From Arenicola marina (lineage: Eukaryota > Annelida > Polychaeta > Arenicolidae), in the NCBI GenBank assembly GCA_964019135.1, contig OZ025250.1, forward strand, positions 50,653,357 to 50,717,356: a stretch of 64,000 nt of DNA, given 5' to 3'. The notes under the pieces were generated by a model. The model made no database searches. It worked only from the letters and a program-made list of their open reading frames with translations, and was not told the DNA's origin. Below are positions 12,511 through 23,966 of this stretch, in pieces. Every line of letters begins with the position of its first letter. The stretch's first letter is position 1. The position numbers were made by a program, and so were the translations under genes.

Positions 12511-13338
12511 TATTGTAGCAGCCGCGCTCACGCGTTAATTAGCGACCGGCAAGAGAACAGAAATAGCGGAACGGTCCATTTTGAACGTCCTATAAATTAT
12601 TACATGATAACGTCAATCCCAAGACACACTCGCCAATAGAGAAGCGAACCTCATTGTAAGACAACATTGCAGCTTTTCGAGTGACAATCTTTCGATTATT
12701 CGGTAGGTACCGCAAAGACATGGAAAGTATGAAGCGCAAGGGGCAAAGGTAGAAGAAAGTCTTTTGAGGCGCATTGTCGTCCAATTATTTGTCACACGCA
12801 GAATACTCCCTTCAATATAACACACCTTCTCCATTGGTCGCGCCGGCATTGGGGTCTACAACATAGTCAAGCAGAGAACCGAGCCAATCAGCGTGGAGGA
12901 AAACATTCACCGCGGAGATACCCTTGACGATGACGGTGCAGTTTGAGTGTACTTAATTATCAGTATATATAGATATAAATAAAAAAAGTTCTAACTCGAG
13001 TCATTCAAGGATAGCACTGGGGGGTACTATAGTACAAACGTGCTATGAAGAAGAACAAGTACAGCAATAAAAATGCGAATAAAGCAAACAATGAACTTGA
13101 CATAAAAGATTAACGTAACGACTGGAGGAAAAATATTGTGTCAACACAGCGACAATAAATACAGTATATCATCACATGGGAACGCAAATCTCTAATAACG
13201 ATTTTATGGACATGGACCCTAACAAATAAAGTACCAAAAAAAAGTACAAAAATATAATATCCACAAAGTGTGTTACAAATTGTTCTGCTTTAACTGCCAG
13301 AAATAAGATCGAAAGCAAAATAAGCTATGTCGAAGAAC
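12511..13338. other. Unassigned NCAM intron sequence
   Basis: No exon or repeat family recognised. Confidence 0.45.
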
Positions 13339-13446
13339 GTCCAGTCATTATGACGTCATGGCATCCCGTGTGTCCAGTCATTATGACGTCATGGCATCCC
13401 GTGCGTCCAGTCGTTATGACGCCATGGCATACCGTGCGTCCAGTCG
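13339..13446. repeat. 33-bp repeat, 3-4 copies, with TGACGTCA
   Basis: GTCCAGTCATTATGACGTCA then TGGCATCCCGTGC is repeated, with GACGCCA in the third copy. It is the second CRE-containing minisatellite in this gene and is not related to the one at 10128 outside the palindrome. Confidence 0.9.
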
Positions 13447-14644
13447 TTGAGTCTACAGCGAGCGGTGCATCGATTACAGGATATATTTAAATATGTGAAT
13501 ACGCTTATTATAATCGAAATATTTTGTCAGGATATCCTCAACTATTTCTTTTGATGTTACGGTCAAATATTGGTGACAATAAATTTATGGCTTTTTAAAT
13601 AGTTGGTGCCCCGCCAAAACAACTATCGCTGATGTTATTATCCTGCGTTTACCAAAGTTAGTAACTTTGAAGTAGATGGACCAGATTTTTCACCGTTGCT
13701 GACTATCGTAATGTAACCAGATTCCTCAGTGTATAAGAACAACTGTATTTGTCGGACGGACTGGGTAATCTCCTGTGGTTTTCTTGTGTACGAAGTCATA
13801 AAAATTCCGCAAATTAGTTCACATTTAGTCAGACGATACTTTGCAATAGATCTTAAAAATCATATTTCACCAAAAGTACGCCCCTCCGACTTACGAACTG
13901 AGTTTCTTCACACGTGAGTTACAGAAATTTGTTCTGCAATTTTGATATTACTAATCTCTTATCCGTGTCAAATAAGTATATTAGGTCTTGAATTTAAAGG
14001 GAACCGCCAGCCTGGTCTCTAATGCTGCTTTACCGATTCATATAATACCCAATTGTCTTTCCTCCAAATTCCAGAATTTTGCGTCCGATCTATAGCTCAC
14101 AATAACATTTAGAAGTGACCGCCGGGCACGATTTCGCCGCCTACCCAGGCGGCAGTCCTTTTTGTCCGCGATTGACCAATCAGGAGGCGATACTCTAATT
14201 TATTCAAACCGGAAATTGCGCCTATTGTGTGAGCAAAACCAGAGCGCGTGATCATCGCTAATATAAAGAGCTGCGATTCTAACTCCAATCATGGCATTTT
14301 TGTGGAGTCAATCTTCGCAAGACGTATATCAATTTGTTTGGATGGTACTTTCCCATGAAACGCTAAGATCATGGACTACAGCGCGGCTTGGAACTGCCGC
14401 TGTTCACCCGTAAATCGCGGCCCTGATCTCGTGATAACATAAGGCGGTGCCACATGAATAGTCACAACACGCGTCACGGCTTCCGGCAAAATGGCGCTCT
14501 GCTCGACATTGCTGTGGGGCGGGTGGCCTTAATTTTTTTCTCTCTACCAGTCTGCCGAAACGAAGCGTTAACACTCTCCAATTTAAGTTTAAGATGTAAA
14601 CTTTCGGTGCAGATCGCGATCAAATTAGGTTGGACACCCGCTTT

Positions 14645-14885
14645 AAATCCTGAAAGCCTGTGGGCTATCCGAAGAGAATTTCTTGAACGGGGCAGAAGTT
14701 GGTGGCCAGCTTTATATTATGCGCCAGTTCACTGTTCGGTATTCTGTGTGATGTCGACCGCGGCTCGCGCGCGATAAACTAGTCCGCGCAGTTTTATGTT
14801 GAAATTGTTGTTTTACCGACTCAACGAGATATCAGACATATATGCATCATAATTTTGAGATAGATAGCGCATGTAGGTAGGTTGC
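14645..14885 (+). mobile_element. Dispersed repeat, family A, copy 1
   Basis: The sequence from TTTAAATCCTGAAAGCCTGT to about GCATGTAGGTAGGTTGC matches, with substitutions and small indels, the reverse complement of 34990-34745. Shared blocks include AGAAGTTGGTGGCC, GTTCGGTATTCTGTGTGATG and CCGCGCAGTTTTATGTTGA. The family is not recognised and no terminal repeats are seen. Confidence 0.7.
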
Positions 14886-15569
14886 TTTAAGACATGAATA
14901 CAAGGTGTGACACTTTAGCATATGTATATATATATAACGAACGCAGTTCTGTCTGATTATAGGAGTACGGACAAAACACTCTTTATTTCTGTAGACAGAC
15001 ATGACACAAGTACAGCACACCGGTATATTATATATTATATATATATATGTATATTCATATGCAGTCTCTACGCAAGAGGACCAAGATGTGAATATGGTAC
15101 ATGATTACAACGAGTCACCGTTAGACCGTTGCTGTCTGGCCAACCGCGGATGGCTCTACACGAGTACAAGATGCCTAGTGACCATATCATCTGGCTACAA
15201 ACAAAGCTGTACAAACTTGACAACAGCGCAAATGAAAACAAACGCTTCCAGTGGATGAATGGTTGATGTTGTATGCCACTTGCGTGCACTAAAAGGCTAA
15301 ATTAGGTCAAGGAATCCCCGGGGACGATGAGATGAAAGATTTAAAGCGCGGACAGCGGTTGAAGTCGCCATCGTGATGACGTCATGTGATGACGATGACG
15401 TCACGCACACATGGAGCCTCAAGACTCAATGACCGACTTTGAGTTAAAGAAGATGACCAATAAAAAATCAATCAGAAGTAAAACCCTTTTCACTAAAATG
15501 AAATATACAACTCAGAAGGGCGAAATCGGTAACTCAGTATATATAGAGAAAAAGTTCTTTTACATCTCC

Positions 15570-15940
15570 CATAGAGAAAGGACTAAATGCGCAGTTCTCT
15601 GATACAGAAAGGAGTAACTGCGCAGTCCTCTCATAGAGAAAGGACTAAATACGCCGTCCTCCATAGAGATAAGACTAAATGCGCAGTCCTCTCACAGAGA
15701 AAGGACTAAATGCGCAGTCCTGCCATAGAGAAAGGACTAAATGCGCAGCCCTCTCACAGAGAAAGGCATAAATGCGCAGTCCTGCCATAGAGAAAGGACT
15801 AAATGCGCAGTCCTCTCACAGAGAAAGGACTAAATGCGCAGTCCTCCAATAGAAAAAGGACTAAATGCGCAGTCCTCCAATAGAAAAAGGACTAAATGCG
15901 CAGTTCTCCCATAGAGATAAGACTAAATGCGCAGTCCTCC
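15570..15940. repeat. About 31-bp minisatellite, 12 copies
   Basis: Units read AGAGAAAGGACTAAATGCGC then AGTCCTCTCAT. Each unit contains the inverted pair AGGACT / AGTCCT, so single strands could form small hairpins. Two copies have CAATAGAAAAAGGACT instead. Confidence 0.95.
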
Positions 15941-16663
15941 CTATTAGTTTCACCTTTGGAGTAGAAGACACCGGATAGATCCAGGAACCGGAAGTAGAAG
16001 TGGAGTAGGAAAGTAATTCATAGAGCTGCGGTTATCAATTCACTGTTCAGCTGAGATTGAATCTCATCCAAACAGATTTCGTGGAATGTGTTTAGTGTTC
16101 ATGCTGATATGAGCCAGTTCCTGACAGGGGAAAAATAGCAGCACGTGTTCAAACGGGAACAACAACTTTGTCGGTCAACTTTCCAATTAGCCTTTAGGGA
16201 AGGTTATGTCCATATGTTACAATGCGCATGGCGGGAGAGAAATACACAAGTGTACAACTGATCTTCCTACTTTAACGTACGAGGTACAAGAGCGAGAGTC
16301 TTTCCCCTTTGGTTCCCGGCGTATTAATGGACGACATTGCTCCGAGGAGTGATCAGTCCAACCCACTGTACACAAGCTTGAGGAACAAAAAGGTGCGATA
16401 AATGCAAGACTGTGCAATAAACATAAAGTAACATAACAAAACTACCTGGAAATATACACTATGTAGGGCGCGGGGACTGAAGACCAATGAGCGAGCGGCA
16501 AGCTTGGTATGCGCCAGGAGCAGTTAATCAAGGAATAGAAACATCCGCGCGAGAAATGGCTTTTAAGTTACAATCGGATATACTATGATGATGCTCAGGG
16601 TTAGCATTTCCAATAGTATGTAACCCGATCGTAATGCAAGGGTTAAGACAATTGGCCAATTGG
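15941..16663. other. Unassigned NCAM intron sequence
   Basis: No exon, RNA gene or repeat family recognised. Confidence 0.45.
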
Positions 16664-16870
16664 TAGAAAGGTCATGACCCCGCACTGACCACGTGTCGTT
16701 CGGCGTACAGGTCATGACCCCGCCCACAGCACGTGACCGTTTGGTGCAAAGTCATGACCCCGAAGTAATCACATGGCCTTCTGGTACAATGGTCATGACC
16801 CCGCACTGACCACATGGCCTTCTGGTACAAAGCCACGTGACCGTTTGGTACAATAGGCATAGCCCCTCAC
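16664..16870. repeat. About 40-bp minisatellite, 5 copies
   Basis: Units read GGTCATGACCCCGCACTGAC followed by CACATGGCCTTCTGGTACAA, with variants. Each begins with the palindrome GGTCATGACC. Confidence 0.9.
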
Positions 16871-18956
16871 ATTCCACGTGGTACGTAGCTATCCTGCGTC
16901 CTGGACTAACACATCTCGGTCTCAAGCAAGTCAGACGATCCCGCAGGAGACAGCTTAGCCTTCCACCTTCCACCACTGACGATGTATTTCCCATCTAATA
17001 CGTTCTGTGCGGTCGCGCGCCGCCAATATGTAAGGTATACCGGTAATACTTAAGCAATACACTGCAATGTTACCACAACGCCCATTCATACAAACAGGAT
17101 GTAAATAGGATATAACATGTCTAGAGGGGGGGGGGGACGTTTATACACTATATGGGTCACAACAACCTTTGGGTCCTAACATGCGTACCACTTACTTCAC
17201 GAAATCCCATTGACAAGCACTCATCAAACTCTTCCCACACTGGTTACTTACTTCTCACTTCTACTTTACGGAATAGCTATTTACCAGCCTTTTGCCAATC
17301 ACTCTTTAATTTTAATTAATCAATCAATATCCACCAATCATTCTCAAGGAGATTTCGCCAATAGATCGTAGGCTCGTGTTAGGTACCAACGCTGTTGTGA
17401 TATATAAGTAATTTAAAATACGACTTACGTTTTTTTCCTGTACATGTATTGAAGATACTAGTCCTTAAGATAGTAAAAGGCGGCCAGTTCACAAATGTAA
17501 AGTACCTGCATGGAATATATTACAATCTACATGTCTAGACCATCTATAATATGAAGACAGATTAGACGATTAGGCAGGTCATATATATATAATAAGCGGC
17601 ATAGAATACAATGCCATAAGAGACGTATAGTGGTCTAAATCGTATCACCGACATCACAAAAGCCTCTCCCAATTCTTTTGAGAGGAGTTAAAAGCGCGCG
17701 CTAAGCTCTGCGTTAGGTGAGGTAATACGGTAACCACCTGCATATATATATATATATATATATGAACACAGACAAATAATAAACACCTTCTGAGACATGG
17801 CACAAGGAAACGGGCAGACCGTTTCAATGGCTGTAGTACAAAACCTGTATTGAACGAGCAAAGTCACTTTATTTCATCGGATATTAGAATAAAACATCTA
17901 TTTTGTTTATATATTAACTAAGATTGCACGGCATAGGCTAAACCGAGCCAGGGTAGTATTTGAATGTCCTCGGATAAATATAGGCTAATGAAAGATAATG
18001 CACAATACAATAAAATTGTTAAGGTACATTATTTTTTTACAAACAAAATACAGCCCAAAATAACTTTCTACGCGCATAAAATTGATGACTATAAGGTATA
18101 TTATTTTTCAAACAAAGGATGTTAAAAAGGTAAGGTCTTCCCAAACCGTTACCCCCACCCACCATTAAACCCCCCCACAAAACAACATTAAATATTACTG
18201 TAGTTCAAGATATATGTCATTAAAGGTGTAAACGAATGACTGACACGCATTACGTAGTGACACAGAACAACCTAGAAACGGAGAAGTTCAGTCTTCGCTC
18301 AACCCTTCGACAAAAACGAGCGCGTTGGTACCATAATATCACGAGAAAGTTACCCTGATACTCGAAAGATACACGCGCATAGAAGAGAAACAAGCAGCTC
18401 TGCTGTGCAATAAAAATGTCAATATACAAAGCAGCGATACAGCCATAAAATCCCCCCAAACCATCGATGAGAACATCATATGGCGCCACGAGCCTCCACC
18501 ATATAATAGTGCACGCATTCCTTTCCATGGAATCTTTGCTTAGTACAAAAAGGGAGATTTTGGAACGGGTGGCGCAAATAATTTCACTGCAAAAGCCGAA
18601 TCGCATTTTTTCGATCATTAATACCGTTGAATAAATTGAGGCCAAGTGTATTATGCTTTTAAACAAATCTGACTTCACATGAAGGACTACTCATCCATTA
18701 TTGTTGTCCGTAGCAACCGTAGTTGGTTTCTATGGCAACAATCCCTATTTGTCAATATTTATGACCAATCCACCCTTCCGCTGCCATTTTGTTGCAATCC
18801 AGAATTTTTACAACTACAGTTGTGACTTCTGGCTTTCTCCTAACGACCGATATATCATTATAAACAGTCAGCGGCAAAGCTATCCGCCATCGCGACATTA
18901 AATATACAGAAAATACAAGGCGTACGACAGTTACAACAAATGTATAATCTGTGCAA
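16871..18956. other. Unassigned NCAM intron sequence
   Basis: AT-rich with a (TA)n run at 17742-17762 and a G run at 17127. No coding exon is recognised. A linker exon of NCAM (phase 2 start, phase 1 end) should lie somewhere between 7.1 and 23.9 kb but I could not find it. Confidence 0.4.
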
Positions 18957-19127
18957 GTTGCACACACCAAGTGTACATACCGAGTGTACACACCAAGTGT
19001 ACACACCAAGTGAACACACCAAGTGTACACACCAAGTTGCACACACCAAGTGTACATACCGAGTGTACACACCAAGTGTACACACCAAGTGTACACAGCA
19101 AGTGTACACACCAAGTGTACACACAAA
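18957..19127. repeat. 13-bp minisatellite, about 13 copies
   Basis: The unit is CAAGTGTACACAC with a few copies reading CGAGTGTACACAC or AAGTTGCACACAC. Confidence 0.95.
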
Positions 19128-19411
19128 TTGTCTCATCCCATGTAATACTTCAGCATCCCCCCGCCCCATAGTTCCGCGGAAGTAATATACACAACGAAAT
19201 GTACAACTCAAACTTATTCACATCAAAGTATAAAAATAGAAAAGGCAAAATAAAAATTCGCCTTCACGTGGTCACCCTCAGGGGAAGACCAGCTATACTG
19301 AACAATGTGTCTACAAATCAATGTTTTGAAGACCTGGAACTTAAATGTGGCAGCGACGGCACTGGCGACAGAGCCGATACCCTCCACCAGTGGACAGAGC
19401 GGTGAAGGGTT

Positions 19412-19707
19412 GGGGCCGTATTTATAATCGCCACTAGACGTTGCGCTAAGTGGAAGATTTGTCGAGCGAGAATCGGGTTCCCAGGGGCCGTATTTATAAT
19501 CCCCTCGTAAGTTAAGTACGAAAAGTGCATTTTCGTCTTAACCCCACCAGCTCGTTGTGGTGGTGCTCATGATTAAGAACTCCTCTTCAATATAATTGTA
19601 GCCACTTCTTGGGTGACTACTTATGTATTCTGAACCCGATAATAGCTCGACAAATCTTCCACTTAGCGCCCGGCCTAGTGGAGTAGCCTAATTATGAATA
19701 CGGCTCC
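19412..19707. mobile_element. Fold-back (MITE-like) element of about 300 bp
   Basis: The left end (GGGGCCGTATTTATAATCGC, then a TAAGTGGAAGATTTGTCGAG block and CGGGTTC) is mirrored at the right end in inverse order (GAACCCGATAATAGCTCGAC, AAATCTTCCACTTAGCGCC, TATGAATACGGCTCC). The arms are about 75 bases and imperfect. A third GGGGCCGTATTTATAATC lies inside at 19490. No coding capacity and no clear target duplication. Confidence 0.75.
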
Positions 19708-19884
19708 AGGTTTTTACCACACACAGCCTGATAACCGTTTAACGAAGAAGTACAGTTGTTTTCGCAAAAAAACGTTGTGCAACGTTACTCCGTACGTCAA
19801 AGCAAAGTGCTGCTGTAGCATTCCATACAACGCTATTACCTTCTTCAAAGACAGCTACTTCGATGATAGTACAATACACATCTC

Positions 19885-20255
19885 CTGCCTTCCTCAAAGC
19901 ACTGCTGTCTCAATGTATCAAGAGCCAAATCACTGCTGTATCGATGCACACAGAGACAAAGCACTGCTGCATCGATGTATACAGAGCCAAAACTCTGTTG
20001 TATCGATGGATTCAGAGCCAAAGCACTGCTGTATCGATGGATTCAGAGCCAAAGCACTGCTGTATCGATGCACACAGAGACAAAGCACTGCTGTATCGAT
20101 GTACACAGAGACAAAGAACTGCTGTCTCGATGTATACAGAGCCAAAGCACTGCTGTATCGATGCACACAGAGCCAAATCACTGCTGTATGGATGGATTCA
20201 GAGCCAAATCACTGCTGTATCGATGCACACAGAGCCAAAGCACTGCTGTATCGGC
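19885..20255. repeat. 31-bp minisatellite, about 11 copies
   Basis: Units read GATGCACACAGAGACAAAGC then ACTGCTGTATC, with a second class carrying GGATTCAGAGCCA. The frames stay open over 93-base super-periods; these are not genes. Confidence 0.95.
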
Positions 20256-23200
20256 GCATTTCATTCACAGTTCATGTGACATTTTACGCGCCGTAACAAG
20301 TTCAGACTCGACACCTAGCGGCTATCGAGCGAAGCATAACATACCCACATCAGGAAAGACAATGTCTTGTTCTTCTTACTCCCTCTTTTCTCATGCTCTA
20401 CAGTGGCAAGCAGAATACATGTATTGAACAATCCCACCACGCGACACTTGTCCATTCTAACCGCGGACTGAATCTCTGATGACAAGTCTGTGCTGCCCAC
20501 ACAGTTTAAAAAAAGAAAGAGGTCCGAATGGTAAAAAGTTTTGATTTCTCGGTAACCGCCTCTGATGGGTTACAAGGCGAGGCACGGCAATGATATACAC
20601 ACGCACATATACAAAGAACGCGAACGGGAAGCGTTGTGCGTCTCGAGGGGGGGGTGGGGTTCTCAGCCTCGGTGCTCCACATACCATCGTTACAGAGGGG
20701 GAAGAGGGGTGGGGGGGTACCTCCACATAGCTGCAGGCCACGTGGCGTATCGTCGCCAAACGTGTCGCCAGATGGCGCCACTTGTATTGAATTTTGAACT
20801 ATTTTTTATTTACATGGCAGTCTTCTGGTGGGTTAACAACGTGTTCCCCACCACAGGTGACTGATAAGATTCGAATACAGAGGAGTTTTGAAGATCCCAG
20901 GAGAACAGGAATCAGCGCGGTCAGAGCTTAGGTCCCAGGCACCACGTCGGGAGATATCATGGTTGGGATGCCATCACCGAGTAGAGAGCATGATCGTAAC
21001 CTTCATTTCGCTGCCGAATGTCGTAGAAACCTCTACATGAACCAGTGGTGCCATCTGGTGAATGAAATCACCCATGCGTAACTAGAATAAAAGTCCTGCA
21101 TGGGTGAATGCGAAGGTTCTTGCTATCAGAGGGCAGCATTGTACATTGGGGTCCACGGAATTCGACAACGCTGTGAAAAGAAGCGACCATCCCCCATTCT
21201 TCTACGTCTTTCATGCAGACTAGACACTATATCTCCTAAAGTTGTTAACACATACCGGGATATAAGGATTGGTTGATTGAGACCATGCCGAAAAGAGCAG
21301 AAAAAAAAAGTAAAAACAAATTATTAGATAAGTAATTTGTAAATAGTGGACGCAATGCGACGCGCCATCTCGCAACCAACAGACAAAACACGCCTTCGTC
21401 ACGTGGTTTGCTACGTCACGTGACCTTAATACTGGGACGTCTACATGCGCTCGACAGGTGACGCTGAGTGTCCTTTAGGCTGTGTTGCTACCATGAGTTT
21501 CTGTCTGTGCGGTCCACCAGCCGAATAAAAGGGGCTATGGATGATGACTAGTGCGCATGCGCTTCTCTGACCTACATCCGGGGCCCGGCATTTCAGGAGA
21601 AGTATCCCACAATGCCCCGCGCACAGAGAACGGCAAGGAGGAGGAGGTGGGTGGGAGTCTGGATGAGGGTGGGGGGCGCACCCCCGCCCACGGCCCCATG
21701 ATTGCCCCCTTGGGCTGCAACAAAAAAGAAAAAAGAAAAACACACCGATCAGAAGAACGCACACAAACCAGCAAACTAAATATAATCAAATCACGTGGGA
21801 AGCGGACAACCGAGTCCATCGAAGCCGCAGCGAGCGTCATACATTCCAGATTACGGTCCCTATGGTAACCGAATACAACTTTTAAAAAAAAGCCTGGTGA
21901 TTTGGGTTTCTTTCTTCTGTCGTTTCTATACTTAGCATTATCCCATTATAAAAAAAAATCGCTTGCACGATCCAATTCTCCGCCAAGTTAATGATTTATG
22001 GTAGTTTAATATTTTTCAAGTTCAAGGTAAGAAAATGTCAATGTTTTTGAGGTCTTCACGACTGGTTCGTCAAGTTAAGACTATGTTGGAATGGAATAAT
22101 TATCAATGATATAAAAAAGACCAAAATACAATTTCACGACTAAATCCCGAAGGTTAAATCCCGACGACAAACTCCCGAATAAAAATCCCGACGACTAAAT
22201 CTCGATGAATAGCGCTCGAACACAGCAATGAACTCGGTTCAACAGACCCGTATTTTTTCTACATCTAATGTGGATTCCTTTCATGACACCCAAAGAGTCC
22301 GAAAACGAATCCAGACGGAATCTTCCTCAAATTATTGGTAAGGATCATCCGTCCGAGCCCAGAGAAAATAAAATCTTACGCTTATCAGTAAACATACATA
22401 CAGATGCAAAAAAAATTATTACAACCGTATAATTAACACAAAGATTTGACCACATGCATCGAAACATAATACAACAAAGCGTATGGTGAATTACCAGGCT
22501 GGGTTGGTATGTAGACAAAATAAAGTTCATAAACAAATATCTGAAGACACCCTTCCCCGGTCATACGCCAAGCGTGCATTAGAATCATTGGCGAAAATGG
22601 AACACAAAGAGACCAAAATGCAATTGAATGTGTTTATTGAATCAAATCAAGGTGGATGCCTTGCCACCTGTGAAGTTTTGCCTGTATATACATCAAGGTT
22701 GGTTAGCAATAGTGATTCAGTTTCGCCTGCTGTAACAATATATTAAAAAATAATAATTAATAATATTAAATAATAACTACAAACGGGGAGTTACTCAGAC
22801 ATCTATATTTTGCTCCAGATTTTTTTATTTTATGACAATTATGTATTTATGTTTTGAGTGTGTACAGTACAGTACAGAAATAGGATATGCAATAGATACC
22901 CGGGCTTAAGCCAAAATGGTGCATCTTCTGTGGCAAGTGCGACTTTCTTGTGTACTGAGTCATCAAAATTGGAACACCGCGGCTAGTTTTTTCTAGTTAT
23001 CATATAAATGACATAACTGCGTCGTACGGAGTTAACATTTACAGTCAGATAAAGTGTCCATGAGGTATCTCCAAAATATGAATGTAGGTGGAATATTGTT
23101 GTATGAGCAGCTTTAAGATTCTTGCCGGTGATACAGGCACTTCTAGAACTACGGAAGCTAGTCTTACGAATCATGCAGGATGGGATTACAAGACATGCAT

Positions 23201-23809
23201 CGGTTAAAATAAAAAATACAGCACATGCAGACAGACAGACCGACATAAACCTCCAACGTCACAAATAAAAAATCATAATCAACACATACACAAAATGTAT
23301 AAGGTATAAAATAAATGCTACACGAAACTAAAGTTAATCAAACAGATGCAAGAAATCAATGCTTGAATAAAAGTAGTCATGGTATAGAGTAACATATGGC
23401 CAGGAGAACAAGTGTGAGGTGTGGGGTGGGCTGAGGGGGGTATGTAGTATCACAATGAGACACGTGGAGCAACCAAGAATGGCAAGTTGGGATGATAGGG
23501 ATGGATTGAGGAGGGGGGGGGGGGGAGTAGCACACTAGCAGTGGGGGGTAGGGATTGCTGATGGTTGGGGGCCCAAATCATCCATTTTTCTTTACGCAGA
23601 AAAAAGCTGTTTGGTTCCTATAAAGCCCAATATGGATTACACCACGGACATATCAATGGGAATTGGCGCCGGGGGTTCCGCGATTAGTGAGCACATCTTA
23701 AAAATATAACCTACTGACATCACCTCTGAAACAAGGCATTAACAGGCACAACAACATACAACAACAGGATGACGGGGATGCGGGTGAGAAGGGGAGGGGG
23801 AGATGGGCA
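20256..23809. other. Unassigned NCAM intron sequence
   Basis: No exon is recognised. A short imperfect tandem of AAATCCCGACGACT lies at 22140-22205, and G-rich stretches at 20646-20720 and 23420-23570. Confidence 0.4.
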
Positions 23810-23915
23810 GGTTGGTTTATATTCAGGACGCTCTAACCACTTTTGGTCATATCGCGTCAATGGGAGAAGAAAGGGAAGAGTGGAGCCATGTCTCCTGGGG
23901 TAACCCCTACTCATT
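23810..23915 (-). mobile_element. tRNA-derived SINE, 3' part only
   Basis: The plus strand shows the reverse complement of the SINE 3' end: ATTCAGGACGCT, ACCACTTTTGGTCATATCGC, then GTCAATGGGAG and GGAGCCATGTCTCC. The tRNA-like head is missing, as expected for a 5'-truncated copy. Confidence 0.85.
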
Positions 23916-23966
23916 GTGATGGGGAGATGGACAGTGGGGGTGGCTGGGGAGGGGGGGGGGACGTAC

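Noticed and set aside
11840-12531. Open frames on both strands (KHSMKHSV, HTMLHTML)
   Set aside because: 12-bp repeat, divisible by three, leaves frames open by chance.
14454-14777. 107-codon forward frame
   Set aside because: Overlaps the dispersed repeat of family A, has no recognised domain, and the inverted copy does not preserve the frame.
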